Shown in pieces: positions 7,101 to 11,202 of a stretch of DNA of 11,202 bases. Each line of letters opens with the position of its first letter. Position 1 is the first letter of the stretch. A program made the position numbers and the translations under genes. Source of the DNA: Dunaliella salina (taxonomy: Eukaryota; Chlorophyta; Chlorophyceae; Chlamydomonadales; Dunaliellaceae); assembly GCA_002284615.2 (NCBI GenBank), contig MU069812.1, positions 147,064-158,265 on the forward strand, in the 5' to 3' direction. Under the pieces are notes generated by a model. That model saw only the letters and a program-made list of their open reading frames with translations. It was not told the origin of the DNA and did not search any database.

Positions 7101-9545
7101 ATAGGGCCATTTTCTGACCCTTTCCACGTGGCAGGTGCCGTCCTCGTTAAACTCCTCCTCGCAATAATTTGCAGCGTCCTCCGCTGAACGAAATGGCTTC
7201 TCAATGTGAGCACTTGGGACGTCGTCACAATCATATTCAAATGTGCTCCTTTTGTGTGCTCATCATAATTCGTACCTGTCTGTTCTACAGTAATAATTTT
7301 CATCTTTCATATCCAGGTCGATTGTCACGATGGTGCGATGCTTGTAACAGAAGCTTGCATGCACCCTTTCTGCATACAATTGCTGTCAAGGTGCTGCTCA
7401 GGCGTGAGTGTCCATGAGTTGCGCACCTCAAGTGCTTATCGGTCAGGGTGGATTTGTGTCGTACATGGGGGTGCTGGGTGCCAGCAGCACTTCCATGACA
7501 AAAGGAAGTTTGTCCGTTCTCTACCCGCCAGAGCCACGAGCATATTGTATTCCTGCGCAAAGCTCTCAAGCTAATTCTTGCCGGCGGGGCTTCTCTCCAA
7601 TGCTTCACAATACCCTCTAATGCTTCACAATCACCAGAGGCAGATGCATGCAAAACGAGGCAAGTGCATCCTCATACATAGTAACCCTCCGCTATGTGCC
7701 TGCCTAGCTGAGTGTGCATGCATGCGCCTGTGCCCTGCCAAACGCTCCACTTGCAGCTCAATCGCATCCTGCGCCAGACATGCCTGCACCCCACCCGGAG
7801 GTGGCATCCCTCATCAAGACAGGCCAGGAGAAGCTGCTGGGCAGCAAACATGCAACGAGCGTGAAGGCTTACAACGACGAGTGGCTGGCCACACACTGCC
7901 AGGACAACAGCAGCAGGTGAAGAGGAGCTCGTCCCATGCTCACTGCAAGCTTGATGTATGTGATGTGTCGACTCACCGCTTCATGCGTGTATGCCTCCAT
8001 TGCCCTGCTTCTCTTCAGGAACCTTGTAGTGCTATACTTGGGCCTCCTGTTTTGCGAAGGGTGTGCATGACGTGACAGCCCTTCTTTCTAAACAGCCACC
8101 ATCTCTGCAGCTTCTGCTGTTCTCAACTGTGTAAGCCAAGCAGGTGATTGAGTAGTCTCCCCATGCCCTGGGGCAAGCTTGGAGCCTAGAGCACTCCCTC
8201 TTTTACGCCTGAAGCATTGTTTCCAAGTGGACTGGTCTGGTTACAGGCCTCTGTGTTTCCGCTCAGCTGCCCACGTAGGCAGATCAAGCTTAACCTTACA
8301 TCCATACCAATACACTACCTTTCCTGCCCATGTAGGCAGATATGGCATGACCTTACATCCATACCTTTACACTACCTATAGTGTAACCTTACATCCATAC
8401 CTTACGCCTGCTGTCGTTCATACCTTCTGCCTAAAGTCTGTGTGGAGCGTGAGCATTTCTTCTTTATGCTTAGAAGATCCATGTGGCAGTGCTGGATGTG
8501 AAAGTGTACTACCGCGCAGAAACTGGATCGTTATGCATCATGAAGTTTTCTTTCATGCGCAGGGACTGGATGCCCCCCCCCCCAAAAAAAAACGTGTTTA
8601 CTTACTCGAAGGGTGGGCAAGAGTGCACAACGGTGGAAATTTATGTGTTAGGCACGATGTCTGTAGTCAGGAGTGACCTGTTTTGTGGCGCTGCTTGCTT
8701 CCACAAAGGTAGCACCCCTTGCACGGCGACCTGGACTGAGGCAAACTCCTCTTCCAAGCTAAGGTAATGCTCTCGGCTAAGTTTGATTCCCATGTGCAAT
8801 TGGCCCAGGAGTGTGAAATAATCGTTTTCAGGCGCACTGTGGGTGCGTTGCTGGCTAAAGTTTTCCTCTACGGTGCGTAATGAGTCCATTCATGCGCAGT
8901 GAATGGTAACAATTAAAACCAACTGTGCATTTGTGTGCATTTTATGCCTAGCAGAGGCGACACATTGGCGGTGCGGCAAGCAGGCGCTGAGGCCTTGTTG
9001 GTACTGGCAGGAGCTGGACAAGTGCCATTAGCGGACGCCAAGGTACAAGCAGCCAAGCTCTTGACGTCAGCTGCACCCCTTAGGTAAGCATGGCTGAGCG
9101 CTTTTTTTCTTGTGCACATTTAATTGCAAGCTGATCAGTGACTTAATGGCATCCCCATAGTTCAAATCCATGTTGAATTGGCTCAAATGGGTGAGGCATC
9201 TGATCCTATGCGGGCAAAATGCCCTGCTTGATAATGTTGGCATAAAACCAATAGAGGAAAATGTAGCTGACAATTTCAGGTGCTGAAAAAGCACACCGGC
9301 CTCGCTGCCTTGACGTTTGCAGCGGCGTCGTTACAAAGCGTCGGCATGAGCAATGCGTGGCTGTCACGAAGCTGCTTGAGGAGGACATCGCGGACACTGC
9401 TGCTGCCAAGCGATGGCGAGAAGCATGCTCGCAAGCCTTCCCCTTTTCTCGCTTCTTTGGAGGCAGCCGGATTGTGGAACTGGAGCCAGGCCTGTTAGAT
9501 ATGACCAACATGACCAAGGCGTTCGGGTACCTCTCTTTCCAGTGA
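574..9545 (+). CDS. NAA15: NAA15, NatA N-terminal acetyltransferase auxiliary subunit (C-terminal half, 9 exons)
   Basis: The model joins 574-644, 2034-2184, 2725-2799, 4903-5010, 6151-6282, 6552-6669, 7757-7916, 8952-9083 and 9323-9545, giving 390 codons with stop. In this family NAA15 is a helical TPR-repeat scaffold that binds the catalytic subunit NAA10 and docks NatA near the ribosomal exit tunnel, where N-termini exposed after Met removal are acetylated. Recognition rests on family landmarks in the right order: DQFDFHNYCMRK across exons 1-2, the HPFY..A and YLALHD stretch, a Lys/Glu-rich linker, DPDPDGAKL followed by [27 protein letters not shown], and the terminal AAAKRW with FPFSRFFGG. 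Human NAA15 is about 866 residues, so roughly the last 40% is present. Plant homologues look closer than human (DPDPHGEKL-like and RQAAAEMLFVL-like blocks, from memory). The N-terminal exons and start codon are upstream of the window. All eight junctions use GT-AG and keep frame. A further intron near the 3' end cannot be excluded. Confidence 0.9.
645..2033 (+). other. NAA15: NAA15 intron 1 (1389 bp)
   Basis: GTAAGT to CTGCAG. Apart from a decayed exon copy near its 3' end (1928-2009) it holds no recognisable gene. The 13-mer TTGTAATCTCATG occurs at 933-945 and 1861-1873 in GCATGC-rich surroundings. A G8 run (1618-1625) and a C7 run (1644-1650) could pair as a short hairpin. Open frames of up to 135 codons on both strands show no family signature. 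Confidence 0.8.
1928..2009 (+). pseudogene. NAA15: decayed copy of NAA15 exon 2 start
   Basis: After an acceptor-like ATGTAG at 1922-1927, the sequence from CTACTGCA onward repeats the start of exon 2 (2034). Over the first 55 bases I count 42 identities by eye. In the parental frame it reads [18 protein letters not shown]..., against [18 protein letters not shown]... in the exon. It loses the rest after small deletions and reaches TAA at 2010-2012. There is no donor, so it cannot replace exon 2. Confidence 0.82.
2034..2184 (+). CDS. NAA15: NAA15 exon 2 of the window
   Basis: The acceptor is GTGCCTGCAG at 2024-2033. The first base completes the split Asn codon, then [20 protein letters not shown] and a segment containing HPFY and [14 protein letters not shown] follow. 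This is one of the most conserved NAA15 blocks (YCMRK.TLR.YV, HPFY, YLKLHD in relatives). The donor is GTACGC at 2185, phase 0. A decayed copy of this exon's first half lies 106 bp upstream (1928-2009). Confidence 0.93.
2185..2724 (+). other. NAA15: NAA15 intron 2 (540 bp)
   Basis: GTACGC to GACTGCAG. The second half is the four-copy minisatellite at 2448-2717. The stretch 2353-2724 has no stop in the frame of exon 3, but it translates to Cys/His/Leu-rich repeats with no NAA15 similarity and is treated as intron. Confidence 0.8.
2448..2717 (+). repeat. minisatellite, 4 degenerate copies of about 55-75 bp
   Basis: Each copy holds CATCTCCCTGTGC, then CACACTTGTGAGACACTTCA, then CCTGGTTGCTTGCAT. 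The CCTGGTTGCTTGC core falls near 2488, 2563, 2638 and 2698. The last copy runs to within about 7 bp of the acceptor of exon 3. Every copy contains a pyrimidine-rich stretch followed by TTCAG or TCCAG, which resembles a 3' splice site. Confidence 0.9.
2725..2799 (+). CDS. NAA15: NAA15 exon 3 of the window (basic linker start)
   Basis: Phase 0 on both sides, acceptor GGACTGCAG, donor GTGAGT at 2800. It encodes [20 protein letters not shown] followed by LKKKK. This matches the family position where an acidic stretch leads into a conserved lysine-rich helix (MS..E.KK...K..). The exon stays open upstream, because the intron sequence from 2353 is in the same frame without a stop, so the start at 2725 is set by homology and the acceptor. 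Confidence 0.85.
3017..3736 (-). other. antisense Cys-rich open frame of unknown status
   Basis: The minus-strand frame runs 239 codons from a GTG at 3736; the first ATG is 11 codons later. I do not recognise the product. The visible pattern is C64-x2-C67-x13-C81-x2-C84 (at 3485-3547), then H88, H93, C99, C104, C105 and H106, with [13 protein letters not shown] inside it. This spacing would suit a zinc-ribbon-like fold. The last third is a His-Thr repeat produced by the GT microsatellite, followed by an ordinary-looking tail, so the complete frame is unlikely to be a natural protein. On the minus strand it begins just after CTTTCTGCAG, which could be a 3' splice site of a nested antisense gene or a transposon fragment. 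It lies inside a NAA15 intron. Confidence 0.25.
3124..3197 (+). repeat. (GT)37 microsatellite
   Basis: An uninterrupted run of 37 GT units (74 bp) in intron 3. Its perfection suggests recent expansion and likely length polymorphism. Alternating purine-pyrimidine DNA of this kind can adopt Z-form. Confidence 0.98.
3848..3894 (+). repeat. 10-bp tandem repeat GCACCTGTAT
   Basis: About 4.5 copies of GCACCTGTAY or GCACCTTTCT in a row, in intron 3 just upstream (in minus sense) of the Cys-rich frame. Confidence 0.85.
4076..4237 (+). repeat. AAT/GAT trinucleotide tract
   Basis: About 54 triplets, mostly AAT, with GAT, AGT and AAG interruptions that increase towards the 3' side. The plus-strand frame reads poly-Asn/Asp, which is a by-product of the repeat and not a gene. 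The left part (4087-4128) is nearly pure AAT. Confidence 0.97.
4549..4650 (+). repeat. 34-bp tandem repeat, 3 copies
   Basis: Copies start at 4549, 4583 and 4617. The first two agree closely (GTGCYRTTCATGGCRCTRCT then TCATGRTGAAGGAT). The third keeps only its first half (GTGCCATTTCTTGGCGCTGC). It lies within intron 3. Confidence 0.88.
4903..5010 (+). CDS. NAA15: NAA15 exon 4 of the window (charged linker)
   Basis: The acceptor is GCCTTATGCAG and the donor GTGAGG at 5011; phase 0 on both sides, 36 codons. It encodes the Lys/Glu-rich linker [14 protein letters not shown], an Ala/Ser stretch, then [12 protein letters not shown]. Such low-complexity charged linkers sit between the YLKLHD block and the DPDP block in plant and animal homologues. 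The linker seems a few residues shorter than in plants, so a small missed exon in the 2.1-kb intron upstream is possible. Confidence 0.83.
5100..5114 (+). repeat. left 15-bp direct repeat flanking the palindromic insertion
   Basis: GGGTCAAATGTTGCA here matches GGGCCAAATGTTGCA at 5354-5368 with one mismatch. The pair brackets the palindromic block exactly, as a target-site duplication would. 15 bp is long for most DNA transposons, so it could alternatively be part of the element. Confidence 0.75.
5115..5353. mobile_element. MITE-like palindromic insertion with terminal inverted repeats
   Basis: The 239-bp block is AT-rich and full of the palindrome GTAATATTAC, and is bounded by related inverted arms. 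The left arm CCATGGGTAAGGTGCGGGAT (5115-5134) pairs with the right arm, which on the reverse strand reads ATAGTTAAGATGCGGGATTG (5334-5353). An internal CATCCCGCACCTAA (5204-5217) pairs almost perfectly with 5122-5135, so the left part is itself a hairpin. No coding capacity is present. It sits in intron 4 between 15-bp direct repeats, listed separately. Length, palindromy and flanks fit a non-autonomous DNA transposon; the superfamily is not identifiable by eye. Confidence 0.7.
5354..5368 (+). repeat. right 15-bp direct repeat flanking the palindromic insertion
   Basis: GGGCCAAATGTTGCA, the partner of 5100-5114, directly follows the right arm of the palindromic block. Confidence 0.75.
6151..6282 (+). 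CDS. NAA15: NAA15 exon 5 of the window
   Basis: Acceptor TTTGCTTGCAG, donor GTGCGC at 6283, 44 codons, phase 0 on both sides. It encodes [20 protein letters not shown] and continues through [20 protein letters not shown] to LALQ. DPDP.G.KL, PLEEA.K and LETQL are family hallmarks (human PLEEAIKFL and IETHLFAFE). Confidence 0.92.
6283..6551 (+). other. NAA15: NAA15 intron 5 (269 bp)
   Basis: GTGCGC to ACCTGTAG. No repeat or gene is seen; long minus-strand frames crossing it are antisense shadows of exons 5 and 6. Confidence 0.8.
6552..6669 (+). CDS. NAA15: NAA15 exon 6 of the window
   Basis: Acceptor ACACCTGTAG, donor GTGGGT at 6670, phase 0 in and phase 1 out. It encodes [20 protein letters not shown], then [19 protein letters not shown]. 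The human counterpart reads [20 protein letters not shown] then a HPWLHECMVRLF-type helix. The last 43 bases exist as a second copy in the next intron at 6892-6934. Confidence 0.91.
6711..7080 (+). repeat. dispersed-tandem copies of a GGAGGCAGCTTGGATGCAG motif
   Basis: Near-identical 18-20-mers occur at 6711-6728, 6961-6980, 7018-7035 and 7061-7080. Longer matches extend around them: GTCTTGGCTGAGCTTGC near 6674 against GTCTTGGCCGAGCTTAC near 6986, and ACATGGCCATGTTTTGACC near 6759 against TAGGGCCATTTTCTGACC near 7103. Intron 6 therefore grew by repeated duplication of its own 5' region together with the exon 6 end. Confidence 0.8.
6892..6934 (+). pseudogene. NAA15: duplicate of the 3' part of NAA15 exon 6 (possible alternative exon)
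   Basis: The sequence repeats 6627-6669 with 38 of 43 identities by eye and reads [14 protein letters not shown], against [14 protein letters not shown] in exon 6. It is preceded by a pyrimidine-rich CACGCCCTCAG and followed by GTGGGT. As an exon it would enter in phase 0 and leave in phase 1, exactly like exon 6, so it could replace exon 6 but not follow it without a frameshift. It lacks the first helix ([12 protein letters not shown]...) of exon 6. It may be a decaying copy or a real alternative exon; expression data would decide. Confidence 0.7.
7757..7916 (+). CDS. NAA15: NAA15 exon 7 of the window
   Basis: Acceptor CCACTTGCAG. The first two bases (CT) complete the codon opened by the last G of exon 6 (GCT, Ala). 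It encodes [20 protein letters not shown], then [20 protein letters not shown] and [12 protein letters not shown], and ends with two bases (AG) before GTGAAG at 7917. The E..LLG and N..FL pattern corresponds to the human LKQEMNRLFG and NFNETFLKRN region. Divergence here is higher than in the other exons. Confidence 0.82.
7917..8951 (+). other. NAA15: NAA15 intron 7 (1035 bp)
   Basis: GTGAAG to ATGCCTAG. It contains a retroelement 3' end (8234-8405). A C11 run (8573-8583) is followed directly by A9 (8584-8592). No exon is needed between 7916 and 8952, because the phase-2 split codon joins cleanly. The remainder shows nothing recognisable. Confidence 0.75.
8234..8405 (+). mobile_element. 3' end of a non-LTR retroelement with repeated tail
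   Basis: The 51-bp segment 8234-8284 (GGTCTGGTTACAGGCCTCTG then TGTTTCCGCTCAGCTGCCC) is about 85% identical by eye to the reverse complement of 9867-9916, the 3' UTR after the retrotransposon ORF on the minus strand. Here it is on the plus strand. It runs into a tail in which GTAGGCAGAT and ACCTTACATCCATACC recur (8276, 8331; 8296, 8350, 8391). No coding part is recognisable, which is typical of a severely 5'-truncated insertion. Confidence 0.7.
8952..9083 (+). CDS. NAA15: NAA15 exon 8 of the window
   Basis: Acceptor TTATGCCTAG. The first base completes AG to AGC (Ser), then [40 protein letters not shown] and APL. It matches the SLPLRQAAAEMLFVLDPS / SLPHRLSAAKMVYYLDPS block of homologues. 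The donor is GTAAGC at 9084, leaving AG in phase 2. Confidence 0.88.
9084..9322 (+). other. NAA15: NAA15 intron 8 (239 bp)
   Basis: GTAAGC to GTTTGCAG, phase 2. The AG at 9278-9279 (CAATTTCAG) looks like a stronger acceptor by its pyrimidines, but it would shift the frame into a TGA at 9284-9286. The acceptor at 9321-9322 is the one that keeps frame with the conserved C-terminus. Confidence 0.72.
9323..9545 (+). CDS. NAA15: NAA15 last exon, with TGA stop
   Basis: The acceptor is GACGTTTGCAG at 9312-9322. It was chosen over the AG at 9278-9279 because the latter would put a TGA in frame at 9284. The first base completes AGC (Ser), then [40 protein letters not shown] and [15 protein letters not shown] follow. 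Homologues end in the same way: V.KLL.....D..AA.RW...C...FP.S.YF. The chain then runs on for about 20 unmatched residues to TGA at 9543-9545. Confidence 0.88.
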
Positions 9546-9650
9546 TGGAGCTGATGCAGAGAGAGGGCTAGACAACATGACACTCTTGCTCAAAGTTTTG
9601 GATGCCTGAACTTGCTCGGACTGCAGCAGCCAAAGGCTGCAGGTATGGGA

Positions 9651-9655
9651 TGTAA
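9651..9655 (+). promoter_or_regulatory. candidate poly(A) signal TGTAA (first)
   Basis: TGTAA about 105 bp after the NAA15 stop. In chlorophyte algae this pentamer is the usual polyadenylation signal, 10-30 nt before the cleavage site. It lies inside the first copy of the 120-bp repeat. A 5-mer alone is weak evidence. Confidence 0.4.
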
Positions 9656-9767
9656 CGTTGCTGCTTCAAATTGTAGACACGCATTAAGGAAAGCCTTGAG
9701 AGACAGCATGACAATTCTAGATGCATGAAAATTTGCTCGGACTGCAGCAGCCAGAGCTGGGATGAGG

Positions 9768-9772
9768 TGTAA
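9768..9772 (+). promoter_or_regulatory. candidate poly(A) signal TGTAA (second)
   Basis: The TGTAA in the second repeat copy occupies the position equivalent to the first. If both are used, NAA15 transcripts would end at two sites about 117 bp apart. Confidence 0.35.
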
Positions 9773-9840
9773 TGCTCCAGCTTCAAGTTCTTGAAACATT
9801 GAAGGAAAGCCTTGAGAGAGGCTGGACAGGAGAGAAACAT

Positions 9841-10495
9841 AGGTAAAGGTAAGGTTACATCGCTCTATCCGCCTACAAGGGCAGCTGAGCGGAACTTAGA
9901 GGCCTGTAATCAGACCAATTTAAGCAAAAATGAAAGCATTGCTCAAATGTCAGGCACAGCATGTCAAGCATGCAGACACAAACTTGGCTAATTCTAAGAC
10001 ATTAGCTTGGTTCATGAAGTCTCGGAGGCGTACTGGGCAACCGGGAGGTGCACAGCTGAACAAATGATGGAACTGATTGCGGAAGTCTGTCAGATCCTGG
10101 GAAGGGCACTCCAGAATAATGTGCTCTTCATCTTGCACAGTGTGCCAATCGCATTTGTTGCAAATCCTGAGCTCGTAAGGGCACCAATAGGTATTCCCGT
10201 GATGCCGCTGGGTTTCCACTCGAAGATTGTGAGAGATACATAGATTTTACTGCTTTTGAGAGCAGGCTTGCAGAGGCATACTATAGTAAATGTTCAGACA
10301 CCTGTGAGCATCTAGCATGAAGCTCCCGTGTTTGAGGTGCGGGAGAAACTTGTGTTTTCACATCATGAAGCACTGAATCGGGAAGGGCTCAGGTTGTGCA
10401 TCTCTCTATCGACAAACCCTCACCCAGGCCTTAAAGTCATACTCAGACAGATCATCAATATATGAGTCGAGCCACTGGCTGCCAACAGATTTTCA
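9841..10495 (-). pseudogene. non-LTR retrotransposon ORF2 C-terminus and 3' UTR, broken
   Basis: On the minus strand an open stretch (10219-9950, stop TGA at 9952-9950) carries HNLRVETQRHH, then C-x2-C-x9-H-x4-C in RICNKCDWHTVQDEEHIILE followed by CPS, then FRNQFHHLF and a closing LAKFVSACL. A zinc knuckle of this kind with an E-[DE]-E-H...ECP core near the end is typical of the region after reverse transcriptase in LINE-type elements, including those of algae. The same frame can be followed upstream to about 10495 (WLDSYIDDLSEYDFKAWVRV) but is broken by TAG, TGA and TAA codons, so it is dead here. No reverse transcriptase catalytic motif is visible. After the stop there are about 110 bp of 3' UTR ending in a CTTACCTTTACCT-like tail at 9841-9854. 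The element is convergent to NAA15. Confidence 0.72.
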
Positions 10496-10499
10496 TTAA

Positions 10500-11202
10500 A
10501 TAACGTTTGGGAGTATACCTCCAGCCACATCGTTTGGCTGTTCGGCATTTCGGAAAAATTCATTAGTTGAGGAATAAGCTAGCTGTACCCTCTGCCTATT
10601 AATACACTGATTTTCAAAGGCAAGAATCATAGGAAATTAAAAATGATACCAAGCGAGGTAGATATGGAGTGCACACCAGTGCGCTTCTGCATTATGCGCA
10701 AAGTGAGCTCACTTTCATGCCTCAGCTACACAACATCCTGGTAAATTCAGCCTTTTTTGAAATCAAAAAGATTCTGAAGTTGATTCCTAGAACCATTGAG
10801 GCAGGCGGTTGCCGACCATCGATTGCTGGCATTCATGTGATTGACTTCTGGTATTGATGAATGTATAAAATGTATTTGAAATCATTAATTCATCAACTCC
10901 ACGGCGTCGAGGACTGTAAATTGATCTGATTGGCGGCCAAACCGATAGACCTGGGAAGGAAAGTCTATGATTGACAGAAATAGGTTGTTGTTCGAGCGAA
11001 GATGTTGTTCAGCGCTTCTAAAGGTGGCAAGGGAGTCCAATGCTACAGCAGTGCAGGAAACATGTCAAAGGCCAGAGCATTTGAGGTCCTAAAAATCAGA
11101 AGAGTGCCTAGGTTCTCCTTGCACACAGTACAAGTGCAAGGACGCTCAGGACAGAGGCGGAGGAAGCCAGAATGGGTCAGGTAAATTTGTTCAATCCTGC
11201 TC
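10500..11202. other. stretch without a recognisable gene; degraded coding-like fragments on the minus strand
   Basis: No intact gene is visible. On the minus strand a frame open at the window edge (11201-11043) encodes 52 residues beginning SRIEQIYLTHSGFLRLC, with Cys at 17, 22, 24 and 27 (CPERPCTCTVC), before a TAG. A second minus-strand fragment ends in QVYRFGRQSDQFTVLDAVEL at about 10965-10890. These could be upstream parts of the same retroelement or another decayed repeat; I recognise neither. The plus frames at 10669-10857 and 11002-11184 have no family features. Confidence 0.4.

Larger units (their letters stand above)
6670..7756 (+). other. NAA15: NAA15 intron 6 (1087 bp)
   Basis: GTGGGT to CACTTGCAG. 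It is built largely from partial duplications of its own 5' part and of the end of exon 6 (6892-6934, and the GGAGGCAGCTTGGATGCAG family). It also carries a 26-bp motif twice, at 6781-6806 and 7329-7354 (GATGNNGCGATGNTTGTAAC then AGAAGC). From 7360 to 7756 I see no repeat or gene; open frames there lack family features. Confidence 0.75.
9559..9840 (+). repeat. tandem duplication of about 120 bp in the NAA15 3' flank
   Basis: Two copies share TGCTCGGACTGCAGCAGCCA (9613 and 9734, period 121), GCTTCAA and GAAAGCCTTGAGAGA (9689 and 9803). A third partial edge, GAGAGAGGGCTAGACA, lies at 9559. The duplication lies immediately after the stop codon, so it probably forms the 3' UTR. Confidence 0.85.

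Noticed and set aside
8470..8580. Possible NAA15 exon reading [19 protein letters not shown]
   Set aside because: The phase-2 donor at 7916 would put it in a frame with an early TGA, and exons 7 and 8 already join cleanly with continuous homology.
9280..9322. Last exon starting at 9280 after CAATTTCAG
   Set aside because: With the phase-2 donor at 9083 this meets TGA at 9284; the acceptor at 9321-9322 keeps the conserved frame.

Overview
The window looks like intron-rich nuclear DNA from a eukaryote, most probably a green alga. Nine short coding blocks line up into one conserved eukaryotic protein, with GT-AG introns of about 0.24-2.1 kb and consistent splice phases. Intron ends are often of the TGCATGCAG or TTGCAG type. 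The pentamer TGTAA, the usual chlorophyte poly(A) signal, lies downstream of the stop. Moderate GC, long introns and abundant micro- and minisatellites would suit a Dunaliella-like chlorophyte, but that is inference from style, not a species call. There are no operons, CRISPR arrays or other prokaryotic features.

From 574 to 9545 (+) lies the 3' half of a gene for NAA15 (NARG1/NAT1), the ribosome-anchoring auxiliary subunit of the NatA N-terminal acetyltransferase. My exon model is 574-644, 2034-2184, 2725-2799, 4903-5010, 6151-6282, 6552-6669, 7757-7916, 8952-9083 and 9323-9545. It totals 1170 nt (389 residues plus a TGA stop), and every exon phase matches the next. The upstream exons and the promoter lie outside the window. 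No second intact gene is visible.

The introns carry most of the unusual structure. There is a 26-bp minisatellite (1-203), ATCC, GT and AAT microsatellites, a four-copy minisatellite running into a 3' splice site (2448-2717), a MITE-like palindromic insertion between 15-bp direct repeats (5100-5368), and an antisense Cys-rich open frame (3017-3736). Two introns hold partial copies of a NAA15 exon. The copy at 1928-2009 lies just upstream of its parent and is decayed. The copy at 6892-6934 lies downstream of its parent, keeps splice sites and has the same phases as the parent exon.

Downstream of NAA15 (9546-11202) there is a roughly 120-bp duplication carrying two TGTAA signals. After it comes, on the minus strand, the broken C-terminal end of a non-LTR (LINE-type) retrotransposon ORF2 with a CCHC motif and a short 3' UTR. 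A second copy of that 3' UTR sits in NAA15 intron 7 on the plus strand (8234-8284). The last kilobase holds further degraded minus-strand coding-like fragments.
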